Shown here: positions 63,890 through 64,000 of the stretch, in pieces | How the letters are laid out: every line of letters begins with the position of its first letter | How positions within the stretch are numbered: position 1 is the first letter of the stretch | Assembly (NCBI RefSeq): GCF_000972385.1 | Contig: NZ_JXTE01000012.1 | Span: forward strand, 82,519 to 146,518 | Source: Streptomyces sp. WM6386 | GTDB lineage: Bacteria; Actinomycetota; Actinomycetes; Streptomycetales; Streptomycetaceae | Direction of reading: 5' to 3' | Length of the DNA: 64,000 nt | Notes under the pieces: generated by a model | Databases searched by the model: none | What the model saw: only the letters and a program-made list of their open reading frames with translations | What the model was told of the DNA's origin: nothing | Translations under genes and position numbers: made by a program

Positions 63890-64000
63890 ATGAGCACTCC
63901 TGAGGGCCTCACTCGCAAGGGGCTGGCCACCCGCGCCCGGATCGTGGAAGCCGCCGCAGAGCTCGTCCTGGAGCGAGGCGTGAACGCGACGTCGCTCGAG
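63890..64000 (+). CDS. TetR-family regulator, N-terminal fragment (cut by window end)
   Basis: The 37 residues visible, from ATG 63,890, read KGLATRARIVEAAAELVLER and then GVNATSLE, the first helices of a TetR DNA-binding domain. The gene runs off the window. It is divergent from the aldehyde dehydrogenase gene, its likely target. Confidence 0.8.
   Translation, partial: MSTPEGLTRKGLATRARIVEAAAELVLERGVNATSLE

Noticed and set aside
1..64000. CRISPR arrays, tRNA or rRNA genes, intact insertion sequences, prophage
   Set aside because: I saw no regularly spaced repeats, no cloverleaf-like sequence, no transposase or integrase domain and no phage structural genes.

Overview
The DNA is very GC-rich with strong third-position G/C bias, GTG starts and tightly packed genes, which points to a Streptomyces-type actinomycete chromosome. 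The left end (1 to 18,256) matches in gene order and content the downstream part of a coelichelin (cch) siderophore locus as known from S. coelicolor: end of a FecCD permease, FecE-type ATPase, siderophore-binding lipoprotein, ABC exporter half, a 3,628-residue trimodular NRPS, a second ABC exporter half, an esterase and an MbtH protein. The formyltransferase and ornithine monooxygenase genes of that pathway would lie to the left of the window. Hand-read specificity residues of the three adenylation domains fit hydroxyornithine-type, threonine and hydroxyornithine-type substrates. Two DmdR/IdeR-type iron boxes frame the cluster.

From 18.4 to 41.7 kb is a mixed metabolic and regulatory stretch. 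It holds a GH15 glycosidase; a DeoR regulator divergent from a sugar isomerase and a class II aldolase; an RlmG-like methyltransferase; an AlkB-like dioxygenase; a ROK regulator; a divergent XRE regulator/SDR pair; GAF-LuxR and RpiB-like genes; an IlvY-like LysR regulator divergent from a plant-type long-form ketol-acid reductoisomerase; a GNAT, a DUF1272 zinc protein and a damaged cupin locus with a TetR gene; a SHOCT/ABC/FtsX export operon; an anti-sigma-like ATPase; a Cds1-like cysteine desulfhydrase; an SRPBCC protein; and a second DeoR regulator.

From 41.9 to 54.4 kb there are several envelope-linked or poorly understood genes. They include a large membrane protein with an alpha/beta-hydrolase fold apparently split by membrane helices, a parallel beta-helix fused to a CbxX/CfqX-type AAA+ ATPase, an Rv1733c-like membrane protein, a MOSC protein, a Pro/Gln-rich small protein, a tandem TerD protein, an HpnB-like glycosyltransferase, an Asp/Glu racemase, a PH-like membrane protein and an O-antigen-ligase-like protein. 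From 54.6 kb to the end come apolipoprotein N-acyltransferase, a NUDIX hydrolase, a hydroxybutyrate-dehydrogenase-type SDR, a GAF/PucR regulator, an MHS-family transporter, a 1.2-kb gene-poor decayed stretch with a luciferase-like oxidoreductase remnant, an aldehyde dehydrogenase and the start of a divergent TetR gene.

Three near-identical copies of a repeat of about 152 bp (near 16.70, 40.16 and 53.19 kb) each sit exactly between convergent genes, and flanking stop codons fall in or at the repeat ends. No rRNA, tRNA, CRISPR array or intact insertion sequence was recognised. The strongest candidates for something new are the split-hydrolase membrane protein with its convergent beta-helix/AAA+ neighbour, the plant-type reductoisomerase unit and the junctional repeat family.
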